Source: Combretum micranthum (taxonomy: Eukaryota > Streptophyta > Magnoliopsida > Myrtales > Combretaceae). Taken from it: 64,000 nucleotides of DNA. This document shows, one piece after another, positions 63,689-64,000 of this stretch; the first letter of the stretch is position 1, and each line of letters begins with the position of its first letter. A program made the position numbers and the translations under genes. Where the stretch lies: the NCBI GenBank assembly GCA_024138025.1, contig JAMXBD010000011.1:1909501-1973500 (forward strand). Reading direction: 5' to 3'. The notes under the pieces are model-generated. The model made no database searches and was not told the DNA's origin. It saw nothing but the letters and a program-made list of their open reading frames with translations.

Positions 63689-64000
63689 GGATATGAAATC
63701 AATATTCAATTATTAATTGTTCTGATATTCTTATTTCAGTTAAAAGTTCTTCAGTTAGTTCCTCACTGAGTGATTATAGTGATATACTATCGGGTTCAAG
63801 TACGCAATAGCTTAATTGATGTTTGTTAGGACTAGGCATGCATAATTTGATTTAATTCGATTCGGCTTAATATTTTGATGAACTGGATGTCTATTACACT
63901 GTTTAATCTGGTCCGAGGAGCAACAAACCTGTCATGATGTAATGACATATTAGTTAGACGCTTAACTAAGTCATGATGCAATGACTTTACCATGATACAA
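62160..64000 (+). mobile_element. Group B LTR, plus orientation, cut by the right window edge
   Basis: Matches 17184-19919 in inverse orientation: TGAAAT start at 62160 (tentative), the atgtgttatttt/atgaaattaat block, caaattaag with catacgaatttc (about 62630-62680), the gccggcg island, then gcgtatcccttgag and ttcaaattcaaac near 63500. The segment that would hold the exon-like peptide lies beyond the window. There is a (TA)n run at 63660-63688. Confidence 0.7.
63190..63500. repeat. GC-rich island with repeated gccggcg motifs
   Basis: Counterpart of 18420-18960 in the other group B LTR, with words such as acgccggcatc, gccgccggcgtat and gccagcgt. It has diverged strongly, but keeps the same motif type. 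Confidence 0.7.

Overview
The window looks like plant nuclear DNA, probably from a dicot. It is AT-rich, has GT-AG introns, and is packed with plant-specific repeats such as a Cassandra element with 5S rRNA-like LTRs. I cannot name the species from the sequence. Only one intact protein-coding gene is supported: RPT6, the 26S proteasome AAA-ATPase subunit, on the minus strand at 40888-46600 in nine exons that splice to 422 residues. Nearly everything else is transposable-element sequence in various states of decay, plus AT-rich intergenic DNA.

Layout, left to right. 1-674: element with inverted ends enclosing a short ORF. 868-2535: LTR-like block (group A). 3165-4722: AT-rich repeats and a fold-back element. 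7323-8030: Ty3/gypsy gag relic. 9741-15044: internally deleted Ty3/gypsy element with both LTRs, gag and protease relics, and a 1281-bp solo LTR (12405-13685) nested in it. 15789-16401: complete Cassandra element with perfect 5-bp target duplications. 17184-19919: 2.7-kb solo LTR (group B) with perfect target duplications. 20716-25247: tandem duplication of about 2.1 kb, whose first copy received a hAT-type MITE. 25575-25785: relic similar to the cellulose synthase-like CSLD family. 26935-27036: SINE-like element. 28430-30010: several direct and short tandem repeats. About 30010-33161: long LTR-like block (group C). 33170-38918: decayed minus-strand Ty3/gypsy polyprotein (gag, protease, RT, RNase H and integrase all recognisable). 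39520-39770: MITE with 9-bp target duplications. 40888-46600: RPT6. 50050-50648: hAT-type MITE. 51325-52925: deleted Ty1/copia element with LTRs and target duplications. 55673-56266: TRIM. 56582-59525: another group C LTR. 59526-62032: 2.5-kb solo LTR with a GC-rich minisatellite. About 62160 to the right edge: a second group B LTR.

The least expected signal lies inside the long group B and C LTRs. They share a short, phase-consistent, exon-like segment that follows a pyrimidine-rich AG and ends in a stop codon. It encodes a peptide of the type MGYGTxFEEFLD. Between the two best copies most substitutions fall at third codon positions, which suggests past selection on a protein. The segment sits roughly 340-400 bp from the LTR end. 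I do not recognise it.

The genes do not form a cooperating set. RPT6 is a housekeeping gene in a repeat-rich neighbourhood. Exact target duplications around seven elements (12405, 15789, 17184, 22628, 39520, 51325 and 59526) allow much of the nesting order to be read directly.
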